A DNA stretch of 54,750 bases from IMG/VR virus record IMGVR_UViG_3300022562_001966, positions 1 to 54,750 of that record; one strand, given 5' to 3'. Shown here piece after piece: positions 51,614 through 54,750 of this stretch (within the stretch, counting starts at the first letter, position 1; each line of letters starts with the position of its first letter). Position numbers and translations under genes: made by a program. The notes below the pieces were generated by a model. It made no database searches, was not told the DNA's origin, and was given only the letters and a program-made list of their open reading frames with translations. Source of the DNA: a virus.

Positions 51614-52432
51614 TCAATCAATTTCCCCGTAAATTTGAAAGTCTGAGATTGGATCGATATACGCAAACTCTGCATTAACAATATTGCCCTCTGCATCGAT
51701 ATCAAAACCAACATAACCAACTGGCAACGTAGTCACAACATGATCACCAACCACATTGTAATACAAAGTCTCAAACCCAACATGAGCATAACCTTGTCGC
51801 AAACTGACTTGATGATTGACCACATTTGCCACTTCGCCATCATTGTAGAACAAAGTATCCAAACACTGAAAAAATGGTGATAAAGACTGATTGCTGGAAA
51901 CAATTTCATCAAGATAATTCACTCCGGCAATTTCACCGACTTGGCAAGCCTGAAACCCACCCGCCAAGACATAATCATCTTGATTGCCATCGCCCAATGT
52001 CGCTACCGCAAAAATTGGGATCACATGGCTTGAATATTCATATTGATAATCAGTGTAAGTGATTCCACCATATTCATATTCAACCAGTGTTCTTTCTGAC
52101 AACACAACTTCAATTGCCATCGACATAACATTTGTCATGACGCCATTAATTTCAACCATGTTATTGGCTTTGACAATATATGCACCATCAACCGTTTTAT
52201 CCGCACCCCAGATAACCGAACCATTTTGAATGCTGGTTACAGCCAATCTCAATCTGAATGATTCATCCCGGCTCATAAATGCACTGGTATTGACTTGCTC
52301 AACAACCGGCACCGACGTTTCAGGATTCGACTTAGTTTGAGGTGGGGTATTGTTTGTACCTGCCGTACCACCACCGCAAGCCATCATCACACTTGCCAGA
52401 ATTCCAATCACACCCACTTTCAACATTTTCAT
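51614..52432 (-). CDS. Lipoprotein, 272 aa, moron candidate
   Basis: A signal peptide with lipobox VMMAC (Cys at about residue 19) is followed by a Gly/Thr/Asn linker and a beta-rich domain of Tyr, Asp and Val strands (YEYGGITYTDYQYEYSSH). Lipidation and outer-membrane sorting are predicted from the lipobox. Phage lipoproteins often block receptors or superinfection. It is the last gene of a three-gene set that ends at the bidirectional terminator. Confidence 0.85.
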   Translation of the reverse strand: MKMLKVGVIGILASVMMACGGGTAGTNNTPPQTKSNPETSVPVVEQVNTSAFMSRDESFRLRLAVTSIQNGSVIWGADKTVDGAYIVKANNMVEINGVMTNVMSMAIEVVLSERTLVEYEYGGITYTDYQYEYSSHVIPIFAVATLGDGNQDDYVLAGGFQACQVGEIAGVNYLDEIVSSNQSLSPFFQCLDTLFYNDGEVANVVNHQVSLRQGYAHVGFETLYYNVVGDHVVTTLPVGYVGFDIDAEGNIVNAEFAYIDPISDFQIYGEID

Positions 52433-52459
52433 GATAACTGCTCCAATATCACTTTTAAC

Positions 52460-52678
52460 TTATTCGTGTGGCAAAGTCTGTCCACAGGAAGGACAAACAC
52501 CCATTGCATCGGCTTTCATTTTCCTGAGTTGCCGCGAAATACTTTGATGCGAAACTGAAAACAGCCTTCCCGCTTCATTTATCGATGTATTTGGCTCTTT
52601 TTCCAAATACTGAATAGCCCTTTCCGTTTTACTGATTTGCTTCGCTTCCAATTTCGCTATCAATTTTTTGTTGATCAT
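52460..52678 (-). CDS. Small HTH protein with C-terminal zinc knuckle
   Basis: A 72-residue protein. SINEAGRLFSVSHQSISRQL is a resolvase-like HTH, and CPSCGQTL near the end is a C-x2-C pair. It lies between two lipoprotein genes and is coupled to the one before it (TAATG). It may regulate the cassette. Similar small HTH proteins with C-terminal CPxCGQ occur in phages, sometimes as small terminase-like or regulatory proteins. Confidence 0.75.
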   Translation of the reverse strand: MINKKLIAKLEAKQISKTERAIQYLEKEPNTSINEAGRLFSVSHQSISRQLRKMKADAMGVCPSCGQTLPHE

Positions 52679-53193
52679 TATTTTCTCACTTTTAAATTGT
52701 CATTTACTGATTGAGCAAACCCAACAATATACGTTGCCGGAATATCAACCAATACTTTACTGCTTCCATTAAATTGCAATTGCAACCCTGTCTTAGAATA
52801 CTTTTTAATCTGCCAAGGCATAATTCGAATCTTCACCCAATCCAACCCTCTGCAACCGGCTGAACCACACGCGAGATAATAATCTTGGTGGTAAACATTG
52901 AATTCTGAACCCTCTGCATCCAGAGCATAATCGAAATCAGCAAAATACGTTGAATTCGACAATATATACAGTTCATACATTAACCAGCCATCTTTGTCGG
53001 CAATCGCTGTTAATTGGTATTGTGGCCCTCTGCCAGAAATATAAGGCGCTTCAAAGCTTTGCGTTTGATGAAAAGCATCATAACTGTATTTTGAACCATT
53101 TTTGACGCTTTCCAGTTTATGAGGATTCACGCAACCTGTAACCGCAACAATACTGAAAGCCACTAACAAAACTGGTTTAATCACTGATTTCAT
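52678..53193 (-). CDS. Lipoprotein, 171 aa, moron candidate
   Basis: A signal peptide with lipobox VTGC (Cys at residue 21) is followed by a beta-rich domain with a Cys pair (YYLACGSAGCRG). The first gene of the cassette, it starts 67 bases after its own promoter's -10 box. It lies right after the terminase gene in transcript order. Function unknown; exposure on the outer membrane is predicted. Confidence 0.85.
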   Translation of the reverse strand: MKSVIKPVLLVAFSIVAVTGCVNPHKLESVKNGSKYSYDAFHQTQSFEAPYISGRGPQYQLTAIADKDGWLMYELYILSNSTYFADFDYALDAEGSEFNVYHQDYYLACGSAGCRGLDWVKIRIMPWQIKKYSKTGLQLQFNGSSKVLVDIPATYIVGFAQSVNDNLKVRK

Positions 53194-53259
53194 TGTTAAT
53201 TTCCCAATAAAAGGCCAAATTGCTTGTGAAAGTCAATATGGCCAATATCTCATGATTAA

Positions 53260-53288
53260 ATAGTAGATCATTTCTTGCAACGTTGCAA
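53260..53288 (-). promoter_or_regulatory. Promoter of the lipoprotein cassette with 16-bp palindrome
   Basis: On the minus strand TTGCAA (53283-53288) lies 17 bases from TACTAT (53260-53265). CTTGCAACGTTGCAAG at 53274-53289 is a perfect 16-bp palindrome that covers the -35 box. This gives the cassette independent, probably repressible, expression. Confidence 0.65.
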
Positions 53289-53313
53289 GTGTTATTGTGC
53301 AAATTGTGAACTA

Positions 53314-54570
53314 TTACCCAATCAACGCCCTTGGATCAAACGCCGGTTCAAGCTTGGCAATTAAGGGATAAACGGCCATTAACATCGCAACCAAACCATC
53401 AATCTTTTGAGTCGATTTTGATTTATCTAACTTGCGTGACCCTGCTGGATCGCGCACAACAATGGCATGTGATGCGCCCAAGTTCAAAATTGGATGATTG
53501 CCGGTTTTGAACTTGGCTTTCAATAATTCCGTTTCCATCGCTTCAACACGAGGCGACATTGATTGATAGCCTTGACCAACTTCTGACCATTTTGCGGATA
53601 GAGCAAATTCCTTTCTCATCGCCGCTGCTTTAAATTCGGATATTCGCCATCGATCAAATTCTATACTGTTAACTTCGATGCCAGCCAATTGCAACTGGAT
53701 ACGCAAAAACTCAGCCACCCAATCGTAATCAACCGTAACACCTGCTGGACTATTTAAAACACCCATTTCCACCCAGCTTGTATATGGCACCTTATCACGA
53801 CGTTCTCTATCTTTAATTCCGGTTTGTGGCGAAAATGCATAAGGATAAACGTGAATAAATCCATCATCATCTTGCGCTGCAATTACTGCAACAGTTAAAT
53901 CATTTTTCTGTGACAAATCCAAACCGATATGAACGCCTTTTTCTTTGAACACCTTCCAGTCTGGCTTGTCGCAATTTTCCTTCCAAACAGTGGGCGCTAG
54001 CCATAAACATTCACGGCTAACTCTGCGATTAAAAATCAGGTTCAAAACACCATTTTGTTTTTCTGGTATCCTTTTCGCCTGTTCAATTTGATTTTTCAAA
54101 TCCTTCATTGATCGATAACCACCATACAACGATGGATTGGCCGCATACCAATTTTTTTCATCATCCAAATCATTATTTTTTGCCGCATACAAATGGCAAA
54201 TGGTATTTGTAGGCTGATCCCGAATGGCGGAATCAATTTCCAAACTTAGAAATGCTGCATCCGAAGGCGCTTGTGTTGAAATGATAAATGATCGGGAATC
54301 TTCATACGTTCCCAGTGAAGAAAACAACATATCCAGAAATTCATCTTGAGGCGAATCAATCTGGCCAGCTTCATCCAATACCAAAACATAAATTGCCTGA
54401 CCATGACCTGATTTTGCATCACGGCTTAAACTCTGATACTCAACATTTTTATTTAAGCCGATAATCAATTTTTTGGATGGAACAACTCGATAAAGCCCGC
54501 TTAAATCTGGCGACATTTCCAGAATCAAAGACATTAATCGATAAATTAAGCTGGCCTGTTCCCTTGTCAT
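53314..54570 (-). CDS. Large terminase, main part after a frameshift
   Basis: The ATPase and nuclease parts of an HK97-type large terminase. Visible are MTREQASLIYRLM, YVLVLDEAGQ (Walker B), FIISTQAP (motif III), and nuclease residues in HIGLDLSQKND, EFDRWRI and KIDGLVAMLMA. The ATG at 54570 is not a true start: the Walker A part lies upstream in another frame. It packages DNA with the portal. Confidence 0.88.
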   Translation of the reverse strand: MTREQASLIYRLMSLILEMSPDLSGLYRVVPSKKLIIGLNKNVEYQSLSRDAKSGHGQAIYVLVLDEAGQIDSPQDEFLDMLFSSLGTYEDSRSFIISTQAPSDAAFLSLEIDSAIRDQPTNTICHLYAAKNNDLDDEKNWYAANPSLYGGYRSMKDLKNQIEQAKRIPEKQNGVLNLIFNRRVSRECLWLAPTVWKENCDKPDWKVFKEKGVHIGLDLSQKNDLTVAVIAAQDDDGFIHVYPYAFSPQTGIKDRERRDKVPYTSWVEMGVLNSPAGVTVDYDWVAEFLRIQLQLAGIEVNSIEFDRWRISEFKAAAMRKEFALSAKWSEVGQGYQSMSPRVEAMETELLKAKFKTGNHPILNLGASHAIVVRDPAGSRKLDKSKSTQKIDGLVAMLMAVYPLIAKLEPAFDPRALIG

Positions 54571-54750
54571 TGCCTTGCGCTACTGGCCCAACCAAAAAAG
54601 CTAAGCAGATTACGGCCATGACTAACGTTTTCCCCCCTCGCCTCCCCATCGATAATATCGCTTTGTCGATATGCTCTGGACTATCAAACGCGGCCAAAAT
54701 AAATGCCTGTTGAAAAATATCCAACTCTAAAGGCTCACCTATTTTTTTGC
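54449..54750 (-). pseudogene. Large terminase, N-terminal part, frameshifted and cut by the window edge
   Basis: This frame carries GEPLELDIFQQAFILAAF and Walker A MGRRGGKT, then LAFLVGPVAQ, after which it goes out of frame with the main part. The expected next residues, of the type RNSQIVSGA before MTREQ, are missing, so about 23-26 bases are gone, not one. The frame is open at 54750, so the true start is outside the window; a TTG at 54724 behind AGGTGAG is an alternative. Confidence 0.75.

Noticed and set aside
53314-54570. ATG at 54570 as the true start of the terminase
   Set aside because: The Walker A part lies upstream in another frame, and the conserved region before MTREQ would be missing.

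Overview
The window looks like one complete or nearly complete temperate siphophage genome rather than a piece of a bacterial chromosome. It is AT-rich and densely packed, and every recognisable gene is viral. Lambda-type long-tail genes, HK97-type capsid genes and two lipoprotein genes with lipoboxes point to a Gram-negative host, most likely a low-GC gammaproteobacterium. The integrase lies in the middle of the window with phage genes on both sides. A putative attP beside it carries 14 bases that match the 3' end of a tRNA-Ser. The large terminase gene runs off the right edge, and minus-strand genes begin 14 bases from the left edge. The simplest reading is a circular or circularly permuted genome cut next to the terminase.

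Layout. (1) 1-18.4 kb, minus strand: about 30 small, closely packed early genes. Most are unrecognised; exceptions are an SF2 helicase, a zinc-finger protein, an AP2-like protein and several HTH proteins. At least six promoters in this block share an operator-like palindrome (CAATTAG-N2-CTAATTG) set between the -35 and -10 boxes. (2) 18.5-22.1 kb, plus strand: lysozyme and a tiny membrane peptide, attP, tyrosine integrase, AlpA-like excisionase and two likely regulators, with large palindromes in the gaps. (3) 22.1-25.7 kb, minus strand: macro-domain protein, SNase-like nuclease, 3TM holin-like protein, an SPFH-stalk-like membrane protein, a coiled-coil membrane protein and accessory tail proteins. 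(4) 25.7-44.3 kb, minus strand: tail fibre, J-type tip protein, NlpC/P60 (K-like), L- and M-like proteins, tape measure, G/GT-type chaperones, tail tube, terminator and connectors. (5) 44.3-50.8 kb, minus strand: a coiled-coil/collagen-like fibre protein, portal, major capsid protein and prohead protease. (6) 50.9-53.3 kb: a moron-like cassette of two lipoproteins, a small HTH protein and a convergent exported protein, with its own promoters, palindromes and a bidirectional terminator. (7) 53.3-54.75 kb: the large terminase, split by a frameshift.

Transcription probably starts near 18.4 kb and runs leftwards through the early genes, across the circle junction into the terminase, and then through head and tail genes to about 22.1 kb. 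The plus-strand block carries integration and lysogeny control. The main unknowns are the function of the early genes, the protein that binds the shared operators, and whether the terminase lesion is real.
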